A DNA stretch of 30,164 bases from DASXSB01 sp036506275 (GCA_036506275.1 DASXSB010000081.1:1-30164); one strand, 5' to 3'; shown: positions 1 through 7,298, counted from the stretch's first letter. Numbers and translations are program-made. The notes: generated from the letters alone by a model not told the origin.

Positions 1-182
1 ACCTCCGTCTGCGTCAGGAACCCCATGTCCGGCCACCCGTTCGCCAGCGCCATCGAGTACCCGCTCAGATAGATCGCCTTCATCCCCACCCGCTCCGCGA
101 TCTGCGCGTCCAGCGGCGAGTACACCCCGCCCGTGTACACGCACGCCTCCGTCTCCAGCAGCTCCCGGAACTTCCGGCCCAT
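1..182 (-). CDS. Isocitrate lyase / PEP mutase family enzyme, N-terminal fragment
   Basis: Only the first 60 codons are in the window; the 3' part lies beyond the left edge. The translation starts MGRKFRELLE and continues through TGGVYSPLDAQIAERVG, AIYLSGYSMA and WPDMGFLTQTE. This is the first beta-alpha unit of the isocitrate lyase/phosphoenolpyruvate mutase TIM-barrel superfamily (the SG-hydrophobic stretch followed by PD-G-LT-TE is typical). Members cleave or rearrange C-C or C-P bonds of oxaloacetate-like acids (isocitrate lyase, methylisocitrate lyase, oxaloacetate decarboxylase). The substrate cannot be told because the catalytic KKCGH-type loop is off the edge. The ATG has a purine-rich Shine-Dalgarno in the 18-nt gap after the upstream mini-protein gene (complement of 192-200), so it is probably the third gene of that operon. 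Family is fairly sure, specific function unknown. Confidence 0.75.
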   Translation of the reverse strand, partial: MGRKFRELLETEACVYTGGVYSPLDAQIAERVGMKAIYLSGYSMALANGWPDMGFLTQTE

Positions 183-200
183 GCTTTCCACGTCCCTCTC

Positions 201-356
201 CTAGGCCGGCGCCACCGACGTGGCGCACCAGCGGCAATAAGCGTTCGCCTCCAGTTCCACGGAGCAGCTCCGGCAGCAGTTGGTGCCGCACTCCGCGCAG
301 CCCGCCGGGCGGGAAGGCTGTTCGAGCGTCATTCCGCATTCACACGTCGCGTTCAT
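201..356 (-). CDS. Cys-rich zinc-ribbon-like mini-protein B (51 aa)
   Basis: A 51-residue protein with nine cysteines at positions 5, 7, 20, 23, 27, 28, 31, 41 and 44 and a short SVAPA tail. The pattern is CxCG, then GCxECGxxCCxxC, then YCxxCA. It looks like a compact two-site zinc ribbon or treble-clef/B-box-like module, or possibly another metal site. All nine cysteines fall at exactly the same residue numbers as in the gene just upstream (377-568), so this is a tandem duplicate and not a chance frame. The ATG at 356 lies 20 nt after the upstream stop and has only a weak GGGGA ribosome site. A longer open frame in phase to 551 exists, but it overlaps the upstream gene and lacks conserved features, so I reject it. 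No named family recognised; function unknown. The downstream neighbour is the lyase-family gene. Confidence 0.7.
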   Translation of the reverse strand: MNATCECGMTLEQPSRPAGCAECGTNCCRSCSVELEANAYCRWCATSVAPA

Positions 357-376
357 GGCATTCCCCGGTCGCAGTC

Positions 377-568
377 CTACTGAAGGTCGAAGGGTCCGCC
401 GATACCGACGGCCGTGGATTCCAGCAGCGATCCCGCGCAGCGCGCGCAGTAGAGGACGGATTCGAGGTGTACCGCGCAGCCCGCGCAGCACGTGGCCCCG
501 CACTCGATGCATCCGAAATGCTGACACCCGTGGTCGACGTTGCTTCCGCACTGACAGTTCGCGCTCAT
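377..568 (-). CDS. Cys-rich zinc-ribbon-like mini-protein A (63 aa)
   Basis: A 63-residue protein with ten cysteines (5, 7, 15, 20, 23, 27, 28, 31, 41, 44) and histidines at 13, 17 and 34, followed by a roughly 18-residue tail ending GGPFDLQ. Residues 1-46 match the downstream paralogue column by column: CxCG at the start, GCxECG, CC, C, V-LE and YCxxCA. No signal peptide or membrane segment, so probably cytosolic. The ATG at 568 has a good Shine-Dalgarno (GGAGG, complement of 575-579, 6 nt upstream). It is the first gene of a probable operon with mini-protein B and the lyase-family gene. Its control region holds a large palindrome and a sigma-54-like element. A zinc or redox-sensing adaptor is one possibility; I do not recognise a family. 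Confidence 0.75.
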   Translation of the reverse strand: MSANCQCGSNVDHGCQHFGCIECGATCCAGCAVHLESVLYCARCAGSLLESTAVGIGGPFDLQ

Positions 569-574
569 GGCGCG

Positions 575-579
575 CCTCC
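575..579 (-). promoter_or_regulatory. Shine-Dalgarno of mini-protein A
   Basis: GGAGG on the minus strand, 6 nt before the ATG at 568. It fixes this start and supports the small gene as real. Confidence 0.7.
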
Positions 580-603
580 GTTCGAGGTATTGACCCGGAG
601 GAT

Positions 604-620
604 ATTCAAGGACCGTTCCA
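604..620 (-). promoter_or_regulatory. Candidate sigma-54 (-24/-12) promoter of the mini-protein operon
   Basis: On the minus strand the element reads TGGAACG, a 4-nt spacer GTCC, then TTGAA. The sigma-54 consensus is TGGCACG-N4-TTGCW. It has the invariant -24 GG and correct spacing, but the -12 dinucleotide is GA instead of GC, which is a real deviation. A start site about 12 nt downstream (around 595) would give a leader of about 27 nt containing the Shine-Dalgarno at 575-579. An IHF-like match (AATCAC-N4-TTT, complement of 647-659) lies between this element and the upstream palindrome. I saw no comparable sigma-70 pair here. Confidence 0.4.
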
Positions 621-639
621 GCGTGAGTCGAACCTAACA

Positions 640-790
640 GGGCGTAAAACTAAGTGATTGCTGAGCATATGAGACATTAGTGTCTCATATGTCATCGAGA
701 TATGTAATTGGGATATCTAGAATACGTCTTGTTATTAAGGTATTTACAGCTATATATAGTCTATGTGACTGATTCGACTCAGTTATGAGT
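640..790. other. AT-rich intergenic control island with several dyads
   Basis: This stretch is strikingly AT-rich against its GC-rich surroundings, most strongly at 691-775. Besides the large palindrome at 666-691 it holds AGATAT-N9-ATATCT (698-718), AATAC-N14-GTATT (721-744) and the perfect palindrome CTATATATAG (750-759). It separates the 3' end of the sigma-54 activator gene from the mini-protein operon. No open frame or RNA gene is evident. Protein binding, DNA bending or an upstream activating region is the likeliest role (inference). Confidence 0.55.
666..691. repeat. 11-bp-arm inverted repeat, candidate activator binding site
   Basis: Arms CATATGAGACA (666-676) and TGTCTCATATG (681-691) are perfectly complementary around a TTAG centre. 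There is no T-run on either side, so an intrinsic terminator is unlikely. Its centre lies about 84 nt upstream of the start site predicted from the sigma-54-like element at 604-620. That is the usual position for an enhancer-binding-protein site. The neighbouring activator gene (779-2146) is the obvious candidate binder. Confidence 0.6.
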
Positions 791-791
791 C
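776..791 (-). terminator. Small hairpin at the stop of the sigma-54 activator gene
   Basis: GACTCA (776-781), GTTA loop and TGAGTC (786-791) form a 6-bp stem that includes the activator's TGA stop. There is no U-tract, so termination is weak at best. Confidence 0.25.
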
Positions 792-2146
792 TTGGCTGTC
801 CCAGATCGCGAGCTGCGGGGATTGATAGAGTATCTCAGCAGGAGACGATGGAAATTTCGGCGAGTAATCTTCGCCATTTTCGCGGCGCGCGAGATATTGC
901 CGCCCGTCTCCTTCAGGAAGCGCAGGACCGCCTGCCGCTCGAACTCCCGGATAACGCGCTCCTTCGCCCGGAGCAGCCCCTCGTCGACGGAGATCTCCAG
1001 GGTGGTCGCCTCCTGGACGTGGAGGGGGAGATGCCGCGCCTCGATGGTGCGCTCGGACGCCAGCACTACTGCCCGCTCCACGATGTTCTCCAGCTCCCTC
1101 AGATTTCCCGGCCACGCGTACCGCTTGAGGAAATCGAGCGCCTCCGGTGAGATGCGCTCGACCTTCTTATTGACCTTCGCCTCCGCCTTTCGGAGGAAGT
1201 GATACGCGAGGATCGGGATGTCCTCCACGCGGTCGCGCAGGGGCGGGAGCGTGATCGTGAACGTGTTGAAGCGGTAGAAGAGATCGTCGCGGAACTCTCC
1301 GCGCTGGAGCGCGCTCTCGAGATCCCGGTTGGTGGCGGCGATCACGCGCACGCGGACGCGCCGCGTGACCACGTCGCCGACGGGCTTGATCTCGCCCGCC
1401 TGCAACACGCGCAGCAGCTTGCCCTGCATTTCGAGGGGCATGTCGCCGATCTCGTCGAGGAAGATGGTGGCCCCATCCGCCTTCTCGAAGAGCCCGATCT
1501 TGTCGCTCACGGCGCCCGTGAAGGCCCCGCGGCGGTGCCCGAACAGCTCCGATTCCATCAGGGTCGGCGTGAGCGCCGTGCAGTTGATGGTCAGCAGCGG
1601 CTTGTCGCGAAGCGGTGAGTACTTGTGGATGGCGCGGGCGACCAGCTCCTTGCCCGTCCCCGATTCGCCGCGGATGAGCACGGTGGTGGGTGCGGGTGCC
1701 ACGCGGGCGAGCAGCTCCGCCACCTCGCGCATCTTCGGATTCTGACCCAGGATGAAGTCGCCCTCGGCTTGAGCCTGGAGCTCCCGCACGACGAGCGAAT
1801 AGCGATCTTCGAGCTCCTCGGACCGCTTGCGCTCGGCGAGGAGATCCCACATGAAGCGGGCGCCGATGCCGCCCATCACCTCCGCGGAGATCGGTTTCAG
1901 CTCGAGGATGCGACGGTGCACCTGGTCGTTCCCGGTGACATCGATGATGAGGTCGGCGCGGGGATCGGTGACGAGGTCGCGGAAGTCAGTGGCGACCGGC
2001 ACGTCGAGCCGGCGCGCCAGCTCGATGCCGGGCGCCCACGGGCTGAGGTCGGCCACGCCGAGGATGGAAATCGTCGGGTCACCGGCGAACATCTCGAGGA
2101 GGGCCCGCCCTCCCTTGCCGGCGCCGACGATGACGACGTTCGTCAC
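779..2146 (-). CDS. Sigma-54-dependent activator with N-terminal NAD(P)-binding Rossmann domain
   Basis: A 455-aa bacterial enhancer-binding protein of unusual build. Residues 1 to about 100 form an oxidoreductase-like Rossmann fold (VVIVGAGKGGRAL, GxGxxG at 8-13; later LIIDVTGNDQVHRRIL) in place of a receiver, GAF or PAS domain. A short coiled-coil-like linker (about 104-128) follows. The AAA+ domain has Walker A GESGTGKE (160-167), the sigma-54-contacting GAFTGA (207-212), Walker B IFLDE (228-232) and the arginine-finger region FRDDLFYR (285-292). A Fis-type helix-turn-helix ends it (GNISRAAKMAKITRRNFHRLL, about 416-437). No phospho-acceptor domain is present, so control by a bound ligand, perhaps NAD(H), is inferred. 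The start is GTG, 3 nt after the dnaB stop, with no clear Shine-Dalgarno, so translation is probably coupled to dnaB. Likely targets include the AT-rich control region just downstream. Confidence 0.9.
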   Translation of the reverse strand: MTNVVIVGAGKGGRALLEMFAGDPTISILGVADLSPWAPGIELARRLDVPVATDFRDLVTDPRADLIIDVTGNDQVHRRILELKPISAEVMGGIGARFMWDLLAERKRSEELEDRYSLVVRELQAQAEGDFILGQNPKMREVAELLARVAPAPTTVLIRGESGTGKELVARAIHKYSPLRDKPLLTINCTALTPTLMESELFGHRRGAFTGAVSDKIGLFEKADGATIFLDEIGDMPLEMQGKLLRVLQAGEIKPVGDVVTRRVRVRVIAATNRDLESALQRGEFRDDLFYRFNTFTITLPPLRDRVEDIPILAYHFLRKAEAKVNKKVERISPEALDFLKRYAWPGNLRELENIVERAVVLASERTIEARHLPLHVQEATTLEISVDEGLLRAKERVIREFERQAVLRFLKETGGNISRAAKMAKITRRNFHRLLLRYSINPRSSRSGTAKTHN

Positions 2147-2149
2147 CGC

Positions 2150-3511
2150 TCAGAAGGGCTGGGGCTGCCGGTGTACATCGGCCGCGTTCTCAAACCGGGC
2201 GTACTCCGGCAGGAACACGAGCTTGACGGTCCCGATGGGGCCGTTCCGCTGCTTGCCGATGATGACTTCGGCGATCTTTTCCTCTTCGGGGGGCACATCT
2301 TCTTTATAGACCTTCTGTCGGTAGAGGAACAGGATGACGTCGGCGTCCTGCTCGAGCGCCCCCGACTCGCGGAGGTCGGAGAGTTGCGGCCGGAAATCCC
2401 GCTGGGCGCGGGCTTCCACCGCCCGCGAGAGCTGGGACAGCGCCACCACCGGCACGTTCAGCTCCTTGGCGAGCGCCTTCAGCGAGCGCGAGATCTCCGA
2501 GATCTCCTGCTGGCGATTCTCGATACCGCCGCGGCCGCGCATGAGCTGCAGGTAGTCGATGACGAGAAGGTTGAGACCGTGCTCGGCCTTCATGCGGCGA
2601 GCCTTCGCGCGCGCCTCCAGGACGGTGAGCCCGGGGCTGTCGTCGATGAAGATCGCCGCTTCGCTGAGACGGCCGGCGGCGGCGGTGAGGCGATGCCAGT
2701 CCGACGGGCTCAGGTAGCCCGTGCGCACGGCCTGGGAATCGACCTTGGCCTCCGAGCAGAGCATCCGCTGCACGAGTTGCTGCGCGGACATCTCGAGACT
2801 CAACACGAGGACCTTCTGGCGCAGGTGCACGCCGACGAACTGCGCGATGTTGAGGGCGAACGCCGTCTTGCCCATGCTCGGGCGGCCCGCGATGATGATG
2901 AAGTCCGAGGGCTGGAGACCCGACGTCTCGAGATCGAGTTTCTCGAAACCGGTGGCGACGCCGGTGACGTGCTCCTTGCGCTCGTAGAGACGCTCGATGT
3001 ACTCGAACGTGTTCTTGAGGATCTTGCCCACCGGGAGCGCGCTGCCCTCCAGCCGCCGTTCCGCGAGGCCGAAGATCTTCTTCTCGGCGTCGTCGACGAG
3101 GCTCTGCACGTCCTCCTTGGCCTCGAACGCCTGCGTGATGATCTGGGTCGAGGTCTGGATGAGCTCGCGGAGGACGGCCATGTCGCGCACGATGGCCGCG
3201 TACGACATGAGATGAGCGGCGATGGCGGCCTGCTCCACGAGCAGCGCGAGGGACGCGGGCCCGCCCACGAACTGGAGTTGATCGTTCCGGCGCAGTTCCT
3301 CGCTGAGCGTGATGAGGTCGACGGGTTCGCCGCGGTCGAAGAGCTGAAGCATGGTGTCGTACACACCGCGATGGGCTTCGGTGTAGAAATCGGACGGACG
3401 CAGAACCTCGATGACGCGGGGGAGCGTCTCGCGCCCCTCGAGGAGAACGGCGCCGAGCACGGCCCGTTCCGCGTCCAGGTTGTGGGGGGGGATCCTGGAC
3501 GGAAGGTCCAA
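2150..3511 (-). CDS. dnaB: Replicative DNA helicase DnaB
   Basis: A 453-aa hexameric 5'-3' helicase that unwinds the replication fork and binds primase. The N-terminal domain begins RIPPHNLDAERAVLGAVLL. The RecA-like domain has Walker A GRPSMGKT (209-216), Walker B LLVIDYLQL, and the conserved ALSQLSRAVE and SDLRESGALEQDADV motifs. Length is normal. No intein is inserted, although DnaB is a common intein host. The start is TTG, 12 nt after rplI; no in-frame ATG or GTG gives the conserved N-terminus. It sits in the rpsF-ssb-rpsR-rplI-dnaB order seen in many bacteria. DnaG (27152-29014) and a DciA-like loader (18058-18513) are in the same window. No DnaC is seen. Confidence 0.97.
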   Translation of the reverse strand: MDLPSRIPPHNLDAERAVLGAVLLEGRETLPRVIEVLRPSDFYTEAHRGVYDTMLQLFDRGEPVDLITLSEELRRNDQLQFVGGPASLALLVEQAAIAAHLMSYAAIVRDMAVLRELIQTSTQIITQAFEAKEDVQSLVDDAEKKIFGLAERRLEGSALPVGKILKNTFEYIERLYERKEHVTGVATGFEKLDLETSGLQPSDFIIIAGRPSMGKTAFALNIAQFVGVHLRQKVLVLSLEMSAQQLVQRMLCSEAKVDSQAVRTGYLSPSDWHRLTAAAGRLSEAAIFIDDSPGLTVLEARAKARRMKAEHGLNLLVIDYLQLMRGRGGIENRQQEISEISRSLKALAKELNVPVVALSQLSRAVEARAQRDFRPQLSDLRESGALEQDADVILFLYRQKVYKEDVPPEEEKIAEVIIGKQRNGPIGTVKLVFLPEYARFENAADVHRQPQPF

Positions 3512-3523
3512 GGCTCTCGTTCG

Positions 3524-3967
3524 CTATTCCCGGACGACGTTGACCTTGAGCTGTGCCGTTACCTCCTGATGCAGGCGGATCGTGACCAGTGTCTCGCCGA
3601 GCGCCTTGATGGGCTCGACGAGCTGGATCCGGCGACGCTCGATCTTGACGCCCTGCTTCTGGAGGAAGTCGACGATGTCCTGGGCGGTGACCGACCCGAA
3701 CAACTTGCCCTCCTCTGAAGCCTGCCGGCGCTCTTCGTAGGCCAGCGCCTCGATGCGCGCGGCCAGCGTCTCGGCGTCGCCCTTCACGCGATCCGCCTTC
3801 GCCTGCTGCTGCGTCTTGATGTGATCCAGGTTCTTGAGGTTGCCAGGGGTCGCGGTGAGGGCCAGCTTCTTGGGAAGCAAGAAGTTCCGCGCGTACCCGT
3901 CGGAGACGTCACGGACGTCGCCGCGCCGTCCCACCTTGGAAACGTCGTCGAGCAGGATGACTTTCAT
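3524..3967 (-). CDS. rplI: 50S ribosomal protein bL9
   Basis: A 147-aa protein starting MKVILLDDVSKVGRRGDVRDVSDGYARNFLLP, the highly conserved 23S-rRNA-binding N-terminal domain of bL9. The long connecting helix (about 45-80) and the C-terminal domain with EEGKLFGSVTAQDIVDFL follow. Full length for the family. ATG start 3 nt after the rpsR stop, so translation is probably coupled. Confidence 0.97.
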   Translation of the reverse strand: MKVILLDDVSKVGRRGDVRDVSDGYARNFLLPKKLALTATPGNLKNLDHIKTQQQAKADRVKGDAETLAARIEALAYEERRQASEEGKLFGSVTAQDIVDFLQKQGVKIERRRIQLVEPIKALGETLVTIRLHQEVTAQLKVNVVRE

Positions 3968-3970
3968 CGC

Positions 3971-4198
3971 TCAGTCCGCCGCCATGTACGGCACGAGGGA
4001 GACGGTGCGCGCACGCTTGATGGCGTGCGTGAGCTGGCGCTGATGGCGCGCGCAACTCCCTGAAATTCGGCGAGGGATGATCTTGCCCCGCTCGGTGACG
4101 AAGCTCTTGAGACGGCGCACGTCCTTGTAGTCGACGAGGCCGACCTTGTCGACACAGAACTTGCAGACCTTCCGCCGGCCGAAGCGCCGGCGTTTCAT
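3971..4198 (-). CDS. rpsR: 30S ribosomal protein bS18 (zinc-binding form)
   Basis: A 75-aa bS18, partner of bS6 on the platform of the small subunit. KVCKFCVDK (cysteines 12 and 15) and SGSCARHQ carry the Cys/His set of the zinc-binding (C+) S18 type. DYKDVRRLKSFVTERGKIIPRR and HAIKRARTVSLVPY are family hallmarks. The coordinates use the ATG at 4198, which gives a usual-looking N-terminus but has no Shine-Dalgarno. A strong AGGAGG (complement of 4227-4232) sits 7 nt before an in-frame ATT at 4219, which would add IPTPQKP (initiator Met in place of I). The true start may therefore be ATT at 4219. Confidence 0.95.
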   Translation of the reverse strand: MKRRRFGRRKVCKFCVDKVGLVDYKDVRRLKSFVTERGKIIPRRISGSCARHQRQLTHAIKRARTVSLVPYMAAD

Positions 4199-4226
4199 CG
4201 GTTTCTGGGGCGTGGGAATCGCTGCT

Positions 4227-4232
4227 CCTCCT
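4227..4232 (-). promoter_or_regulatory. Strong Shine-Dalgarno upstream of rpsR that points to an ATT start
   Basis: AGGAGG on the minus strand, 7 nt before in-frame ATT (4219-4217) but 28 nt before the first ATG (4198). The spacing suits ATT and is too long for the ATG. Confidence 0.5.
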
Positions 4233-4249
4233 CTTGTGCTCGCTCGCGA

Positions 4250-4666
4250 CTAGAAGGGAACGTCGTCGTCTGCGGCGCCGGGCTCTTCCGTGAATGGTTC
4301 CGCCGCCGGCACCGCCGCCGGCGTCCCCACCGCCTTGCCGCGCCCCATGAACTGGACGCGCTCGGCGACGATCTCCGTCACGGTGCGCTTCTGGCCGTCC
4401 TTGGCCTCCCAGTCACGCGTCTGCAGGCGGCCCTCGACGAGAATGGGGCTTCCCTTGTCGAGATACTCGCCACAACTCTCCGCCTGCTTCCCCCACACCA
4501 CCACCGTGAGGAAGCACGTGTCCTCACGTTTCTCGCCCCCCTGCGTGGTGTAGTTGCGGTTCACGGCCATGCGCAGATCGGCGACGGCCGTTCCGCTCGG
4601 CGTATACCGCAACTCGGGGGGGCGGGTGAGATTACCGATCAGGAAAACTTTGTTCAGGCTCGCCAT
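4250..4666 (-). CDS. ssb: Single-stranded DNA-binding protein
   Basis: A 138-aa SSB. The OB fold covers residues 1 to about 108 (NKVFLIGNLTRPPELRYTPSGTAVADLRMAVNR, then FLTVVVWGKQAE and GSPILVEGRLQTRDWE). A short Ala/Pro/Glu linker and the acidic tip DDDVPF, which recruits repair and replication partners, complete it. The ATG overlaps the rpsF stop by 1 nt (TGATG), with GGAGG inside the end of rpsF (complement of 4674-4680 region). It lies between the S6 and S18 genes, as in many bacteria. Confidence 0.97.
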   Translation of the reverse strand: MASLNKVFLIGNLTRPPELRYTPSGTAVADLRMAVNRNYTTQGGEKREDTCFLTVVVWGKQAESCGEYLDKGSPILVEGRLQTRDWEAKDGQKRTVTEIVAERVQFMGRGKAVGTPAAVPAAEPFTEEPGAADDDVPF

Positions 4667-5022
4667 CAGACGACCTCCTCGAGCACGGTGTCCCCTGTCG
4701 GAGGCTCCTGGGTCTTCGCCGACCGAACCTTCTTGCGGACGGGCACCCGCGTGCTGAGGAAACGGAGGACGGTTTCGTTGAGGCGAAGCTGCCGCTCGAA
4801 TTCCTTCACCATCGCGGGCTCGGCGGTGACCTCGAACACCGAGTACGTGCCCTCACGCTGCTTGCGGATGTCGTACGAGAGCCGGCGCTTGCCCCAGTTC
4901 TCCACCTTGGTCACGTCGGCCCCGAGCGCCTTGAGGTTCTCGCCGAGCTGCGTGAGCAGCGCGGCCACCTCCTCATCGGCGGGGCGCGGATCGACGATCA
5001 CGAGAATTTCGTATGGTCGCAG
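4666..5022 (-). CDS. rpsF: 30S ribosomal protein bS6, probable CTG start
   Basis: bS6 pairs with bS18 on the 30S platform. Body motifs WGKRRLSYDIRKQREGTYSVFEV and RQLRLNETVLRFLSTRV are typical. A GTG start at 5001 would begin MIVDPRP and lose the first strand. Reading upstream in frame gives CTG-CGA-CCA-TAC-GAA, i.e. the conserved S6 opening M-R-x-Y-E, at 5022, and an in-frame TGA lies three codons further up. AGGGGG (complement of 5032-5037) sits 9 nt before CTG but about 30 nt before GTG. I therefore take CTG at 5022, giving 118 residues, close to family length. A point sequencing error (ATG to CTG) cannot be excluded. First gene of the operon to dnaB. Confidence 0.93.
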   Translation of the reverse strand: MRPYEILVIVDPRPADEEVAALLTQLGENLKALGADVTKVENWGKRRLSYDIRKQREGTYSVFEVTAEPAMVKEFERQLRLNETVLRFLSTRVPVRKKVRSAKTQEPPTGDTVLEEVV

Positions 5023-5052
5023 TGAAGTTCACCCCCTCGTTGAAGCCCGTTA

Positions 5053-5082
5053 ACCGTACATCACGGGAGGCCGCGCGGTCAA
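5053..5082 (-). promoter_or_regulatory. Sigma-70 promoter for the rpsF-ssb-rpsR-rplI-dnaB operon
   Basis: Minus-strand TTGACC (5082-5077), 18-nt spacer, then TACGGT (5058-5053). The -35 is strong and the -10 weak. It would start transcription near 5046, about 24 nt before the proposed CTG start, and lies just downstream of the groESL terminator. Confidence 0.5.
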
Positions 5083-5098
5083 CGCTGCGAAAACGATA

Positions 5099-5130
5099 CG
5101 GCCCGGACCGAGTCACCCCGATCCGGGCCG
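5099..5130 (-). terminator. Probable intrinsic terminator of groES-groL
   Basis: CGGCCCGGA (5099-5107) and TCCGGGCCG (5122-5130) form a perfect 9-bp GC stem with a 14-nt loop. On the minus strand it is followed within a few bases by a short TTTT. It separates groL from the rpsF promoter. Confidence 0.5.
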
Positions 5131-5201
5131 CGTAGCTTCTACGAGACGACGCTACCGCTCCCCCATCTCGATCCCGCGTCCTTACCGACCGCTTTTTCCG
5201 A

Positions 5202-5220
5202 GCGCCGGCTCCGCCGGCGC
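5202..5220. repeat. Perfect GC hairpin between groL and rpsF
   Basis: GCGCCGGC (5202-5209), TCC, GCCGGCGC (5213-5220). No T-run follows on the minus strand (A-rich instead). It may be an RNA-stabilising or dispersed repeat element; it does not resemble a canonical terminator. Confidence 0.4.
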
Positions 5221-5246
5221 AATCTCCGTCTGGGGGAGGTATCGGA

Positions 5247-5263
5247 AGGGGGCGAAGCCCCCT
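5247..5263 (-). terminator. UUCG-type hairpin just after the groL stop
   Basis: On the minus strand GGGGGC-UUC-GCCCCC folds into a very stable stem within 25 nt of the groL TAA. There is no U-tract, so it may protect the 3' end or pause polymerase before the stem at 5099-5130. Confidence 0.35.
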
Positions 5264-5269
5264 CCGAGT

Positions 5270-6895
<1,626 letters not shown>

Positions 6896-6949
6896 GGATC
6901 GCTTCCCTCCTTGGAAGTCGTGAGATCGGGAGTCGTAAAATCGTGCCGG

Positions 6950-7237
6950 CTACTCGAGGATGGCGAGGACGTCTTCCTCACGGAGGATCAGGTATTCTTT
7001 GTCCTCGATCTTGACCTCGGAACCCGAATACTTCCCGAACAGGATCTTGTCGCCCGCCTTCACGTCCAGCGGGATCTTCTTGCCGTCCTCGCCCACCTTG
7101 CCGTTGCCGGCGGCGATGACCTTGCCCTCTTGCGGTTTCTCCTTGGCGGTGTCCGGGATGATGATCCCGCCCCGGCGGACCTCCTGCTCCTCGACGCGCT
7201 CGACGAGGATGCGGTCATGCAGCGGACGAATCTTCAT
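6950..7237 (-). CDS. groES: Co-chaperonin GroES (10 kDa)
   Basis: A 95-aa GroES that caps GroEL as a heptamer. It begins MKIRPLHDRILVERVEEQEVRRGGIIIPDTAKEK, containing the mobile loop (GGIIIPD), followed by GKVIAAGNGKV, VKAGDKILFGKYSGSEVKI and EYLILREEDVLAILE. Full length. ATG at 7237 with AAAGGAGG (complement of 7248-7255). First gene of the groESL operon. Confidence 0.98.
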   Translation of the reverse strand: MKIRPLHDRILVERVEEQEVRRGGIIIPDTAKEKPQEGKVIAAGNGKVGEDGKKIPLDVKAGDKILFGKYSGSEVKIEDKEYLILREEDVLAILE

Positions 7238-7298
7238 GGGTGCTGCGCCTCCTTTGGTGATGAACGGCTGCTGGATCGTGTGTTCCTGGCCCCTGCTA

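Noticed and set aside
201..551. A longer, 116-codon version of mini-protein B
   Set aside because: The extra N-terminal 65 residues overlap mini-protein A in another frame and are Arg-rich shadow; only the last 51 residues match the paralogue.
666..691. The large palindrome as an intrinsic terminator of the activator gene
   Set aside because: No T-run on either strand and AT-rich arms; an operator or activator site fits better.
1625..3718. A 697-codon open frame on the plus strand opposite the activator and dnaB genes
   Set aside because: Antisense shadow produced by high GC third positions; low-complexity Glu/Asp/Arg/Leu composition, no motifs, and it lies fully over two well-identified genes.
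5022..5052. An S6:S18-binding leader motif in the rpsF 5' region
   Set aside because: The predicted leader is only about 24 nt and I could not find the stem with the conserved CCG expected for that motif.
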